Assembly: GCA_964030785.1 (NCBI GenBank)
Contig: OZ034974.1
Coordinates: forward strand, 46,195,003-46,259,002
DNA: 64,000 nt
Source of the DNA: Siderastrea siderea
Taxonomy: Eukaryota; Cnidaria; Anthozoa; Scleractinia; Rhizangiidae
Direction of reading: 5' to 3'
The notes beneath the pieces were generated by a model, which made no database searches, had not been told where the DNA came from, and saw only the letters and a program-made list of their open reading frames with translations. Each line of letters starts with the position of its first letter. Within the stretch, counting starts at the first letter, position 1. Shown here one piece after another: positions 44,646 through 56,023 of this stretch. Made by a program: the position numbers and the translations under genes.

Positions 44646-44809
44646 ATAAATTCATCTTTAATGACTGGATAAAAATCGTTCAACACAAAAAAATGTTCGT
44701 TAAGATGTGTCCTGAATAAAATTCTAGAGTTTAGTTTTCTGATGTCCAGTGGTAAAGAGTTAAAACATACGGCAGCTAAAAAATTGGTAGGTAAGTTTAC
44801 CTGTGCCAC
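44646..44809 (-). mobile_element. LINE polyprotein C-terminal fragment
   Basis: The minus strand reads [20 protein letters not shown], then LNEHFF, resembling the LWNSLP..IR....F...L..HLF end of CR1/L2-type LINEs. It is short and fused to the Penelope arm. Confidence 0.45.
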
Positions 44810-44839
44810 TTGAACAGCTCACGTGCGAAAATTTAACAA

Positions 44840-45243
44840 TACAAAGGAACAAATAACAGCTTACCGCTGATGCACTTGCAAGGAAGATTTAGACACAAAC
44901 GATCACAGCAGATGAAAAACCCTAAAGGAAAACAAATTAAAACATGTAGTATGTGGTCTTTATTCAATGAAAACCAAGAAACTGCAACTGATGAAGCGGG
45001 CGTAGTAGATGTAACGTCTACGCTGACTTGATGAAAATGAACTAACGTCTGACTGGACTAAACCAGGGAACCCTGTCCATAGCAGTTCTTGACTTTCTTC
45101 ACCAAATATGATCTTCAAAGGTTATTATAAATTAAACTTGACTCTCAACTTAGCTCCACAATATTTTTCTCGGCCGATGCGTGTGATAGGGGTTATGATT
45201 TTCAAGATTTACTTCTCGAATCAATTATTTAATAATAATAATG

Positions 45244-45317
<74 letters not shown>

Positions 45318-45860
45318 AAGATATTTATCCAGGATAACTACATCAGTTTTAGAAAAACTCGATTTGCATTGTATTGCACACACTCACCTTTATTACCATT
45401 ATTGAAAAATTGTTTAAGATTGTTTGTTTATAGGGTATGTAGAATAAGTTGAAGTAACATAAATTCAAAATAGAAATGATAAATGTAACATTTTCAAGAT
45501 TCCGTTTTGAGGGATCTTCATAGAGCACGTACCATTTTTGTGGCTTTATCCTTCTTCAATCTTCACTGTTAAACTTGTTTTACTCGTGCGGAAACGTCGT
45601 CTCCCTTTTATCTCGTTCTGCAAGGAAGTGAAATATGGGAAATAACCGTTTAGCAGCATAGGAAATATGAACACCCTCAACCAGTACGTGCAATTATTAC
45701 TTCAGCTAAGGATGAAGCTACTAACTGTTAACAAGTTCCTGTTTTTGTTTTTTACGTGCTTTCGATGTTAATTCCCGTCTTATGTAAGGTCGCGAAACGT
45801 GATCACTCATCTAGTCGTGCCGACAACATAATTTAAACTTGGACGCTCCGTGTTGAATAT
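44840..45860. repeat. Dispersed duplication, copy 1 (partner 58615-59345)
   Basis: Several blocks are shared in the same order and orientation with 58.6-59.3 kb: GGAACAAATAACA.CTTACC, GATGAAAAACCCTAAA, TTTGTGGCTTT.TCCTTCTTC, CAACACCCTCAACCAGTACG and GATGAAGCTACTAACTGTT. No reading frame is conserved. It is probably the body of a non-autonomous element. Confidence 0.6.
45231..45320. repeat. (AAT)n(AAG)n microsatellite
   Basis: AAT triplets switch to AAG triplets at about 45288, giving a poly-Asn/poly-Lys frame that is not a gene. Confidence 0.9.
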
Positions 45861-47230
45861 CTGAATATAATATTATGACAAAACTTACGGCCACGCAGTA
45901 GATTTAAAACGTTCCTTGTAGAGAAAGAGCAGTTCTTTCCTTTCTTTTGGGGACGGTTAAGGTGATTCCATTCAATTGCATTGCGCATCCTTTCTGCGCA
46001 TCATTTTTTGCGTGATTAGCGCGCGCACGAGCGCGCGCGTTCGGAACTTGATAGGTTTTCTATGGAAGCTGAGCTGTTCAGAGAAATAAATGGTCGTTTT
46101 CTCCGAAACGAACTCGGTGACGCCACTTTTTTATTCCATTTATTAAGGCAAAATACGACTTTACATGATATATTCAAATTTGAAGAACTTTTCATTATTC
46201 AATTTTGAAATATTCCGGTTGATTCACTATTACAGCCAGATTTTAGGCGTTTCACTGGAACCGTGCGGACGCTCGATTTGCCTATTATTTCAAATTAGTT
46301 TCATTGTTACGGCAATTTTAAGACGTTTTACTGTAACATGGTACTTCTATCATAAGAATAATGCTTATATTTCATTGCTGGTTGTAACTTTGTTGAAGTA
46401 ATGGGTGTCTCTAGTACAAGGATAGGTTTTTTTTATATTGCTGTCTAAAGATAGCAAAGTACCTATATACTGCAGCCCCGTAGCGTGAAAACAGACACGG
46501 TGACCCCCTCTTTTTATTTTATTTTTTTAATATACTAGGTGTAATTAGTAACTGTGCAAAGTTTCAACAAATTCTCATTACAACTTCTTTTTCGATGGAA
46601 TCACCTTAAAAGAATGCCCCAGGGGAGATTGCACGAAAATTATTCGGTGGACTTTGACACCGTTTTTGTGTTCTTAGTGTTTTGTGACAAAATTAAACCT
46701 GCAGTCGAGAGGTGTAAACACGTGGTATTTCTGTTAGAGAGACTAGTATGAGCGGAAATGGAGGCTGAGAGACAGCAAAGCAGCGTTTTTCTCGAGCCTT
46801 TGAGTTCGTAGCGCTCTCGGGTAACGGCGTCAATCAAATTGTTGTAAAAGACGCCTTCAAACGACAAACTTAAGTTTACAAACCCGTATCTGCCAATCTC
46901 AAGAAAGCTGGTGTGAGTTTTTGCGGCGTTCACGCATGCCAAATCGTATTTGCCAACACGAGATGCCAACACGACGAGAGTTCCACACATTTGGCAACTG
47001 TTACTAAAAACGGCGTCACACTACAAGCTAAAACTGATACCCTAGAAACTAAAAATATGTCGCTGTATTCAGTGTTGAGATCAGGACCATGAGCAAGGAA
47101 AAAGAAACTCCCGGCTTAAAACAACTTGATGGATTTTATGTATTAACATGTAAATACCTTTTTCTGTTATTCAAGCTCATAAAGGCAATAAAGTGCTTCC
47201 GTCAGAAACTCATAAGGAGTTGAAACGTGT
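45861..47230. other. Intergenic DNA without recognised genes
   Basis: This holds an alternating GCGCGC tract at 46018-46041 (potential Z-DNA) and AT-rich DNA. Open frames up to 116 codons (46640-46990, minus) lack any domain or homologue in the window. Confidence 0.4.
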
Positions 47231-47265
47231 AACTCGTGTTCGATGCTCGTAAATATTCATTTTTT

Positions 47266-47300
<35 letters not shown>

Positions 47301-47307
47301 CACGCAC

Positions 47308-48955
47308 GAGTTTCAGGCGCCAAAACCTTGCGAAGTGCTGCAGCGTTTCTTTGCAAACCTGAATGGATCAATGAAACCACAGGCAGCCCAAATTGGCAGT
47401 ATGGGTACTAGAATATTTCATTGATAGTCTAAATATAATAAACGAACAAGTTGAAATGAAAACACAAATAAAGATACTTGTAAATAAAACATTGCTTACG
47501 TTTTATTTGTTGTTGCTTGATGTGTCTTGACTGTCCTGGGAGCTACTTACACAAATTTTAAATTTCGCTGATTAGTACCGTATGTTCTGTCCTTTATATA
47601 GCGAAGCAAGGCTGGCGGGTGAGAAACGAAGAGACTTTTCAACGGAGCTCGACAAAAGCGCTCAAAATACTCCCACCTCCACAAAATCCGAACCAGTACA
47701 GTCCTGCTTGCAATACTTTCCGAAAGTTTTCTCTTCGGAGTCAAAAGTTCACAATAAGTGGGCAAAAATCTCGCCGTTTTCGCCACAAAAGCAGCCTTTT
47801 GTCTTTCGTCTTATCCGCTCGCCGATCGCTGCCGACACGGGTACGCGCCATCGTAACAAAATTGCTCCCGACCCAGGGTAGGCTTCGTTTATTTGACCCA
47901 CTGAAAACTGCTCCCGTGTGGGGGCATAGAGAGTTTAGAATTTAACCTCGCGCATGGATGAAGCACATGAAACAGGTCAAGGTTACAGAGTTGGCGCGAA
48001 CTCGGCGGAAAAACAATTTTGCCGGCTTGAAGGAAAAAAATTTTTGCTTCGTGCGGTACTCTTTTATCGTGGTTGGTAGTGTTCATTTTGTTCTCTTGTG
48101 CTGCTCTGAAAATTGTCTTTACGTAACAGTTCTACTAGGAGCTAACTCTAAACTCTCTAGGCCTCCATACGGGAGCAGTTTTCGCTGGGTCAAATTAACG
48201 AAGCATACCCGGGGTCGGGAGCAATTTTGTTACGATGGCGCGTACCCGTGTCGGCAGCGATCGGCGAGCGGATAAGACGAAAGACAAAAGGCTGCTTTTG
48301 TGGCGAAAACGGCGAGATTTTTGCCCACTTATTGTGAACTTTTGACTCCGAAGAGAAAACTTTCGGAAAGTATTGCAAGCGGGACTGTACTGGTTCGGAT
48401 TTTGTGGAGGTGGGAGTATTTTGAGTGCTTTTGTCGAGCTCCGTTGAAAAGTCTCTTCGTTTCTCACCCGCCAGCCTTGCTTCGCTATATAAAGGACAGA
48501 ACATACGGTACTAATCAGCGAAATTTAAAATTTTTGTAAATAACTCCCAGGACAGTCAATACACATCAAGCAACAACAAGTAAAACGTAAGCAATGTTTT
48601 ATTTACACGTTTCTTTATTTGTGTTTTCATTTCAACTTGTTCGTTTTTTTAAGCTTATATTTAGACTGTCAATGAAATCTCCTAGTACACATACTGCCAA
48701 TTTGGGCTGCCTGTGATGAAACTGCTCCGAAGTGAACGTCCGGGAATAAGTTTCTTCGCAAAATTCGTACAATTATTGGCTCTAAAATGTGGTACAGGTT
48801 TGATGTTTCCTGAAAAAATTGTTGTATTCATCGCCCAAAGCGGATTGAAGCTGTATGATTTTAACATTGTAGATGGAGAGTTGAAACGAACACAAAACGT
48901 AGTGGTTCCAGGTTCAGAGGCCGCGGACGGGATGTGGCAAAAAAACATGTTTTAA
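47308..48955 (+). pseudogene. ORF segment split by a palindromic element; related to 33.0-33.3 kb
   Basis: Before the insertion the plus strand reads FQAPKPCEVLQRFFANLNGS. After it comes MKLLRSERPGISFFAKF, then LKCGTGLMFPEKIVVF and LYDFNIVDGELKRTQN, with a stop at 48953-48955. The minus strand at 33030-33300, inside the element at 31288-33623, carries a degenerate homologue without the insertion (APKPCEVL, LALKCGT-like words). The product is unknown. It may be a domain carried by that transposon family. Similarity to the rest of the 31-33 kb element was not found here. Confidence 0.45.
47378..48715. mobile_element. Large palindromic (foldback) element, 1.34 kb
   Basis: Two arms of about 570 nt (47378-47945 and 48135-48715) are inverted copies at very high identity, separated by about 190 nt. 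The outer ends are CACAGGCAGCCC and GGGCTGCCTGTG. It is flanked by ATGAAAC at 47371-47377 and 48716-48722. The related uninterrupted sequence at 33225-33260 has a single GTTTCAT at that point, confirming the target duplication. Each arm has an open frame beginning MFCPLYSEARLAGEKRRDF, identical over most of its length, but this may simply reflect arm homogeneity. No transposase was seen. Confidence 0.85.
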
Positions 48956-50911
48956 AACAATGAATCAAACAACTGGGAAAGCGATCATTCAACTTATTTT
49001 GCATTACGTTCTCTTTATTTGAACATTTCAAGTTGGAGCTGCTTGAACTCAGAGCTACATGGACTGCAGGTAAAACGATGTTATTTTTGTAGTATATAGC
49101 CGAAGAAAAGTCGTCCTTTCTTATTCAGCTTATTTAGCTTGAGTTTGGTAGCGAATCACTGAAAACGTATGACACTTCAATATTATTAAACGGTTCTCTT
49201 CAATTTTATTGTGTTTTATTTTTGTATCATGTCTTGATGTTTCGGTGACAAAAGTTGTCCGTATAAAATCTACCTTATGTGAACATTTGTTGATAGTGCG
49301 ACGGTGAAAGAAGCCGGACTGAAATCATAAAAACAACGCTAGACTATTTTGGTTTGGTTTCACAGTCTGATTTAGTTCTTACCCCAGCACTTTGCTCCAT
49401 GTTGTTTTAATTACTAATTTTTTTTACCTCAAAAATTTCCTGCTCGGTCTTCGAAACCGGTATTATATTTCTTTTCGCTTTGTCGTTCCTACGTTTGAAA
49501 GTTTTTCGGCTTCATTTTCCCCAGTTTGTCGGCCATTAATCTATGAACAAGTGCGCGAACTTGGTGTAAAATTACGTCACGTCCTTCACGAAGATTGATT
49601 GGTCAGTTCTCTCTCTCTTCATGTTCCAAATATGGTACTTGCGAAAATGAATAATTACGAGCATCGTTCAAAACCTAGATATGCGAGTTGCACGTTTCAA
49701 GTCCTTATGAGTTTCTGCTTCCGTTTAATATAACAGCAGCTTTAGTTATATTATTTTGGACGCTCCAAGTCTTCCATGGTAACTGCAGTTTCGTATACCC
49801 ATCACGAATCTACAACCATTACTAGACGTGTTGTTAAAGTGACTAATTTATTCCCTCCCCTCCCCTCCCCTCCCTTCATCCCATTGTTTAGTGTCAAATG
49901 AATTTTCTACCACGAGGTTGGCCTGCAAAGGTCCAACACTGAAAGGGAAGGGAAGAGTTGTGACTCAAAATTATCTATCTTTTACCATAGTTAATAAAAG
50001 AATCTGGTTATGAAGCTCAGCAAAGTCCTTTGTTTTATGTTTTTGTTACCGTTTTTAGCCTTGACGGTGCACAAACAACAATAGGTTTTGAATTTTGCAT
50101 GAGCAACGAACCAATAAAAGTGTCACTGTTAAGTTATATTTATTCAGCCATAGTGTGTGATCGTAAAACAAAAGATTGTGCACTTTCGTAGAACTTTCAA
50201 CATAAATTGCAGCACCTTTGTTATGGCCTCTGAAACTTGCAAAGTTTCATAACCAGTCCCTCGAGTAACTATGCTTTTACTGGTCGCCCAACTACCAGTG
50301 ACGAAGATCCCGAAGGGGAGAGGTACTTCCTTTAGTGGGTTATCCCTGGATACGGTGAGGCTCCGCCCGAAAGCGGTGCCTTTTTTAAGCTAGCAGTATA
50401 CAAAAGGGGAGGGAAAATTGCCATTTTAGTGAAAGGGACACGAAGTCGGTTGTAAAGTGGAAGAAATGGTGGATATAGTATGTGTATCAAAGGGTGCCAA
50501 ATTTTGGCAGAAATGACAACGGTTTCACCCTTTGAGGAACTGAACCAGAACGACTGAAAGCCCGGGAAAATGCGGCGCTGAACGTGGCGATTATCGGAAA
50601 TTCTGTTGTTTTGGCTCACGCACATGCTTGAGATATAAGGAGGGGTGCAATTTTGCTCTAGGTATATGAAAGGAGTACCACTTTGGTAAAAATTAGTATA
50701 TTACAGGGCAAGGGTTTGAATCTCCGGGAGGAGCCCCTTCGGTATAAAACTTTATTGAATGCTCCCTCCCCCCGGGACGAAGGTTTTACTTTCCGGCTAG
50801 CTCCCCTAGATTCTACAAGGCGTAGAATTCCGAAAATAACTGTCCCCGTTACTTTCAGAATTAGCAGGGCTCAGTGGTCGAAATTTTCGGGGTAGTGTAC
50901 CTTACGGAAAT
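48956..50911. other. Intergenic DNA, repeats only
   Basis: This contains a (CCCTC)n run at 49856-49878 and a block at 50280-50900 with repeat-like GGAGCCCCTTCGGTATAA words and purine-rich tracts. I saw no supportable gene. Confidence 0.4.
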
Positions 50912-51063
50912 AAACCATCTGAAAGCAATGGCCACACAACACAACTCCAAAGACGAAACAGCTGTCCATGGCTGCCACTGCCCGGGTGATATGGTGTGCG
51001 CATGCGTAAGGTACTGGCCATACCGCGGAGTTGTGTTGTGTGACCATTGCTTTCAGATGGTTT
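50912..51063. mobile_element. Small foldback element
   Basis: The left arm AACCATCTGAAAGCAATGG, then ACACAACACAACTCC, pairs with the right arm GGAGTTGTGTTGTGT, then CCATTGCTTTCAGATGGTT. A short GC-rich centre contains CCATGGCTGCC. The total is about 152 bp. Confidence 0.75.
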
Positions 51064-51274
51064 TTTTTATGTTACCGGGGTAGGGTACCTTATAGTGAAA
51101 GAACTGCTAAAGGCAAAGCCACAGCGACAAACCAGTGAGGAGTGCAGGAGCTTGTGTAGACCTGGATCAGTAAAAATCGTGAAGACGAAAATAAACAACA
51201 GCAAATTGATCCTTACGGCGAAAAGATTGAGAAATTAAAACTGATGGAATCAAAAATGAAATAAAGCTATATAT

Positions 51275-51836
51275 TTGCCCGATATTTCGGTTTGCAAAAC
51301 AAACCTTCTTCGGGGGCTAAAAAAGAAAAGTGAATACAACTACAAGACGACCGTTACATATATGGGTTTGAAATACAGCATAACAGAAAATGATAGGCTA
51401 CGAAAAGTTGAAAAGTAACTAATTAAGTTCATCGCGCCTATTTATACCGCGAGGTTCAAGTGTCATGGCTTTATCAATAAGGTGGGCCTCGCGTGCTTTC
51501 CTAACAGAGTCACGGTTGTTGTGGATAAGTTCAAGCGGTACAAGGAGGACGTCGTTGATGGAGTGGCCAGGTTGGTTAAAATGTTTTGAAATAGGAGTGG
51601 GGTTGATTAGCTGATTGTGGTTGAGGATAGAGCGGCGATGTTCACCAAAACGTTCATTAAGTTGGCGGTTTGTTTCTCCGATGTATTGTTTAGTGCATTT
51701 TTTGCACTCAATAAGGTATATTAAGTTTTTAGATTTACAATTTAGGGAGTCAGTGATATGTCGTTCTTCTTTGGTGACGGAAAAAGTGTACATGAGTTGG
51801 CCTTGCTGTAGGAACGGACAGGTGAGGCAGCGCGGA
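51275..51836 (-). mobile_element. Penelope-like element, 3' part (left of the Academ insertion)
   Basis: The minus strand carries the end of a Penelope-like element: the GIY-YIG coding segment, then a hammerhead-like foot at 51275-51315 (GCCCCCGAAGAAGG, a stem with GCAAACC, GAAATATCGGGC). The other part of the same element is at 55299-56023. Confidence 0.8.
51419..51836 (-). CDS. Penelope-type GIY-YIG endonuclease segment
   Basis: The frame includes RCLTCPFLQQGQ, a zinc-knuckle-like stretch before the nuclease, then NLIYLIECKKCTKQYIGETN and RFGEHRRSI, the GIY-YIG core with its conserved arginine and glutamate. The sequence ends RRDELN at 51419. Upstream it is cut at 51836 by the DNA transposon. 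The missing upstream residues continue at 55302, where reading the two sides across one GGA target copy restores a CSHPRC junction. Confidence 0.8.
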
Positions 51837-52430
51837 TAGTCCATCAGCTGAGATCCGAAAATTTAGGTTTATGGCTCACTTGAGGGGAACAGCCACAACA
51901 TGTCTTATCTTAATCTGTGACTATTAAGCATCATAAAAATGTATAATAGCAAGGATAGAACGGTAGCTTTCACATTGTAAATCGAATTTTAAATTTGTCC
52001 CTCATACCCTCCTTTTGGCCTCCATCTTGGATTTCTGGGGAAGGCTACAAAGTTGCTTGTATTCTTTTAACGTGAACGAATCACGTTTCAAACCCAAATT
52101 TAAACCGTATTGGAACTAAAAACATAATCTCCGTTTATTGCAGTGCTTGAATTATAACTACGTGACGTCATATGTGACGTCACAATGCCTGATTATTGGT
52201 CACAATATGACAAGTTTGCACTTATAATCATTTTTTTTTTCAGAAAAGAGAGCAAGAAGGTAAGATATATGCATACATTACAAGTGTTTTGGATAAAGCC
52301 CACTCAAAAACAATAACCAGTTTCCTACCCCCAGCCCCAGTTCCCAAACACGTCGTCTCACAAACATTCAATAGCTCAGTTTCGCCCCGATGCGAAAGTA
52401 TTTCCTCTGCACCAATGGCGGGCGAATACA

Positions 52431-53213
52431 TTGTCAGTGCGCTTGTTCGGATTCAAAGCTAGCCCAGTGCAAAGATATTTCTTCATGGACGACCTTATAT
52501 CGTGCTGCCGTTATCCGGAATCACAATTAAACCAATTTGGGAGGTTTCAACTGAAAGCCAATTCCCCGAAAATGCCATCAAATAGCATCGCAATTGCCGA
52601 GCTGAGTTCACCAACAAGAGAGATTTGCAAGTCGCTAACAAACCATCTGATAATGCGGCAACTGGAAGTGCGCCTAGGAGAAGCTGTAGAGATGGAAATC
52701 AGCCAATGCCAATGTTTGTTTTGTAAAAAGTCAAAGTGCAAGCCAAACACGAAGACCAGAGAGAAGCTACGGAGTGTGCAGGAATTTTGCGCTGATGAGA
52801 CGGCAAGAGCATGTGCTTCTCTTCATGTACAACAAAACACTGCTATGCGTGAGGAAGCTCGGGATGTGATTGGAATATGTGCAAAAGATCTCATTTCTAG
52901 CGAAGCGAAGTACCACGCTTCCTGCTACAAAACTTCTGTTAGAATTATTTATTCTAATGCAAACGAAGGTCAAAGGTCGAATGAAACAGATTGGGCATTG
53001 CAACCTGTTTATGAAGCTGTGTACTGTTTGTTCGAAGACTTGATAGCCTACCCTGAAATAATCGCATATAAAGTTTTGAAAGAACTGTTTCTGAACAAGG
53101 CTAGTGAACTAGGAGCAACTGCATCAGAATCACACAAAAAGAACCTCATGCGGAAGCTGTCAAACATGTTCCAGAAATTAATTTTATCACTTACCAGTAT
53201 AACAAGGTGTTAA
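52431..53213 (+). CDS. Academ-type cysteine-rich N-terminal protein segment
   Basis: A 260-codon frame has CQCLFCKKSKCKPNTKTREK around residues 92-111 and KDLISSEAKYHASCY around 153-167. This pairing of a C-x-x-C pair with a later A-K-Y-H-x-x-C-Y is characteristic of the zinc-binding region at the start of Academ-associated proteins in cnidarians and other animals. It would bind DNA or zinc ahead of the nuclease. The frame ends at 53213 by a stop soon after HKKNLMRKL, far short of the usual protein length, so it is truncated. The true start is uncertain. The ATG used is the first in frame. Confidence 0.65.
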   Translation: MSVRLFGFKASPVQRYFFMDDLISCCRYPESQLNQFGRFQLKANSPKMPSNSIAIAELSSPTREICKSLTNHLIMRQLEVRLGEAVEMEISQCQCLFCKKSKCKPNTKTREKLRSVQEFCADETARACASLHVQQNTAMREEARDVIGICAKDLISSEAKYHASCYKTSVRIIYSNANEGQRSNETDWALQPVYEAVYCLFEDLIAYPEIIAYKVLKELFLNKASELGATASESHKKNLMRKLSNMFQKLILSLTSITRC

Positions 53214-53625
53214 TGTATCCAAACGCATTAGTGGAGACGAGTCAGATGACCAAGACTACGCACTACCAGTAGTGAAGAAATGCAGGAGAATGCAAGAAAT
53301 GCGACTGTGGTGACTAGAGAGATCCCGGAGTACTATGGCGGAAGCTGGAGGGGCCAGGGGAACTGGCTCACGTTCAAAACTTCGGAGTAAGTTCTTCTTA
53401 CAGTGAAAAAGCAAAGGAAATGACATTGCGCTACCTCGTGTGGCTCGAGGTCAGAAAGCCCGAAACGCACCCATTATTACTAGGGCCTGGGTGGAGTGGC
53501 TTTAATATTAAAGTCCGCGATCGCGTTGTGGTTGTGGAGAGCACAATTAGTTATTACTAGAACCTACTATAGACTCCCAAGGATCTTTATTATATTTATT
53601 AACTTTATTATTGAGGTTATTACTG

Positions 53626-54261
53626 TAGACTCTCCTCGCAACAAGGATCTAGTACTTCCTCTTCGTATGGATCGTGATGTATTTGCTCGGATGGCACTTC
53701 TCGGACAGTTTCTTTGTCCTACTGCTTGCTTATAGCCGAAACCTTGGAAAACCGCTACATGAAGAAGGGAAGAGGCGCGAAGACCAAAATAATAGAACTT
53801 TCTATGGTCGTTAACAGCTTGGAGAAGCAACTCGACCCAGGCACTGACAAGTACTACTCCATGGATCGAAGCCCTAGTCGGCGTACAAGCGATCACAGGC
53901 TGTGATACAGTCTCTGCCTTCTCTGGTAAAGGGAAGCGGAAAGCAGTCCAGCTTCTCCAACGTAATGAAAGGTACGTCCGAGCTATGGCGAGTATCGGAG
54001 AGGAGTGGGCAGTATCGGAGGAGACCTTTAAAGGTACGGAGGCACTTGTGTGTCAGCTGTAGGGGTAGAAGTGCCAGAGTGTGGATGTGCTGCGCTATGA
54101 GATCCAGTGCACCAGAGGCGGCAAAGTCGAGCCAGAGGCTCTGCCGCCATGCGAGTCATCTCTAAGACTTCACGTAAGCAAATTGTCAAGCAGCAATCTG
54201 GAGAAGAGCCATCGTTCCACTTCCGGTAATCCCCTCCCCTCATGGGCACGGCTGAGAAATA
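53626..54261 (+). pseudogene. Academ XPG-like nuclease remnant
   Basis: This is spread over several frames: RMDRDVFARMALLGQF, then MKKGRGAKTKII, then EALVGVQAITGCDTVSAFSG with the ITGCDT acid motif typical of the XPG-like nuclease in Academ proteins, then LRYEIQCTRGGKVEPEALPP and ANCQAAIWRRAIVPLPV. Stops and frameshifts separate the pieces, so the transposase is dead in this copy. Confidence 0.75.
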
Positions 54262-55298
54262 GACAATATCTCTAACGGCGTGGAATTTGTGTGGCTTGGA
54301 TCTAAGCCGGCTCCAGAATAGATACTGGAACTATTCTCCTATACGTGCAAGAGAGCATGCTGCTGCATGAAGGCGGGTCTGAAGTGCACTGACATGTGCA
54401 GTATATCCAGTATAAGAATATGGCGACTGATGATGGCGTTCAGTATGAGAGTGGGGATAGTGGACTCTGAAGATGTAGAGGATTGATACGGATAAGTACA
54501 TTCACAAATGTGGGTCACTTGCAATGGCGAACAGAAATATAGTTGTTACCTCTTGAAGGGACACATGTTGTATAACGCTTTCTGCAACTCGTGCATAGGA
54601 GCGTTTTTCTTTTTTCAGCTACGATGTTCAAGACGCAAAAGCCGAGTATGTGACATGAACATATGTTTATGTTATAGATCCCATATGCAAGTGACAGCAG
54701 TGAAGAAGGACGTTGTACAAGCGTGGCGCTTCTGTACTCAAACGAGCTCTAGCCTTAAGTGTGGACCAAGTTATCTACTCTGATTTGCGGTATATTGATT
54801 CATGGTGTAGTATGCTTAACTAAACGTAGAAAAAGACGATAGCAATAGCTTTAAGCGCGTTTTTCTAGCATTGTGATGTAGAGCGCCTTAATGGCAGTTT
54901 AGTCATTACAGATGATTGAGAAAGCGGTTGAATTCACAAGCTAGAAACAAAATGGCGGTCACTGTGTCATTTATGACGTCATCATAGCTTGAATAACCGT
55001 AAACAAAACTGAAATAATATCTCAGATACGTATTATTACAAATGTATGTCTAGGCAAAAAATCATGTGCATTTAAGAAAGAGTAGTATTTTTTAAAGGTT
55101 TTCTTAGAAATCCAAGATGGCGACCAAAAGGAGCCCCGTATGAGGGGCAATTTAAAAATTCGATTTACAAAGTGAAAGCTACCGTTCTATCCTTGCTATC
55201 ATACATTTTTATGATGCTTAATAGTCAAGGATTAAGATTATATAAGTTTCGTTTGTTCCCTCTCAGTGAGCCATACAACCTCCCTAGCTGATGGACTA

Positions 55299-56023
55299 GG
55301 ATGGCTACATTTAGAAATGCCAGACGGTTTTTGTGGTGTAACACGGTCACGAAAAAGTGCTTCTAACGAGAAGATCACGTAGGTTAGGGCTTCGTTTATA
55401 AGCTACGATGGGTGGAGACGGTAATGTTTGTTTGCAGCGAGTGGAGGATTGAAAAATGTTTATATTCTTTCGTATAATAGTGGAAACGTTAAGGAGAGCT
55501 GGAGTATACGTAATAACAAAAGGGGTTCGGTCTTAGTTGTTGTTCTTTGGTCGTGTTTTAAGAGTTTCTTGACGTGGGATGTTGCGTACGCGGTTGATTT
55601 CTTTTTTGAGAAAGCGGCGACTGTATCCTCGTGATTGCAGAAAGTTGATAAGTTCCTGGCAGCGTTTAATAAAGAAATTGTCAGTGGAGCAGATGCGACG
55701 TAAGCGTAAGGCAAGGCCGAACGGAATGGTGCGTTTTGTGTGAGCACCGGATGGCAGGAAGTCTTTAGAAGGTATTGGTGTTTGTCTGTGGGTTTCGTAT
55801 GGAGATCCGTCTGAATTTGTTTGTTGTTGAGATGAACTTGTACATCTAGGAAAGGGAGAGTCTGGTGTGAAGAATTTGAGTATTCATGGGCGAACATGAT
55901 CGTTGGATGAATAGAATTTAAATAATGTATGAAGGTTTTAAGATTATACTCTTCTTCTATCCACACCATAAAAATGTCATCAATAAATCTCAACCAGACA
56001 TAAGGTTTGAAACCGAACCTCAT
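55299..56023 (-). mobile_element. Penelope-like element, reverse transcriptase part (right of the Academ insertion)
   Basis: This is the continuation of the element at 51275-51836. Between the transposon end and the reverse transcriptase frame the minus strand shows a linker with KPSGISKCSHP leading to the GGA junction. The element is 5'-truncated near 56030. Confidence 0.8.
55460..56023 (-). CDS. Penelope-type reverse transcriptase C-terminal segment
   Basis: The frame starts MRFGFKPYVWLRFIDDIFMV with the RFIDDIF catalytic box (two aspartates of the palm). It continues with TLPFLDVQVHL, TDLHTKPTDKHQYLL and SCHP, all signatures of Penelope-like reverse transcriptases. The upstream fingers are missing and the frame ends before the linker. 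It is a non-functional fragment. Confidence 0.8.
   Translation of the reverse strand: MRFGFKPYVWLRFIDDIFMVWIEEEYNLKTFIHYLNSIHPTIMFAHEYSNSSHQTLPFLDVQVHLNNKQIQTDLHTKPTDKHQYLLKTSCHPVLTQNAPFRSALPYAYVASAPLTISLLNAARNLSTFCNHEDTVAAFSKKKSTAYATSHVKKLLKHDQRTTTKTEPLLLLRILQLSLTFPLLYERI

Larger units (their letters stand above)
51837..55298 (+). mobile_element. Academ-like DNA transposon (3.46 kb) with GGA target duplication
   Basis: The ends TAGTCCATCAGCT and AGCTGATGGACTA are inverted, with subterminal similarity continuing about 200 bp (GCAAGGATAGAACGGTAGC is shared). It is flanked by GGA at 51834-51836 and 55299-55301. It encodes an N-terminal Cys-rich frame (52431-53213) and remnants of an XPG-type nuclease frame (53626-54261), the combination known from Academ transposons, which make 3-4 bp target duplications. 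It is inserted inside a Penelope-like element. Frame breaks suggest it is no longer autonomous. Confidence 0.8.

Noticed and set aside
45108..45452. Open frame with poly-Asn and poly-Lys
   Set aside because: It is the translation of an (AAT)n(AAG)n microsatellite with AT-rich flanks, with no domain.
47547..48539. Two identical coding genes in opposite orientation
   Set aside because: The identical frames are the arms of the palindromic element at 47378-48715. Identity of arms alone does not show coding.
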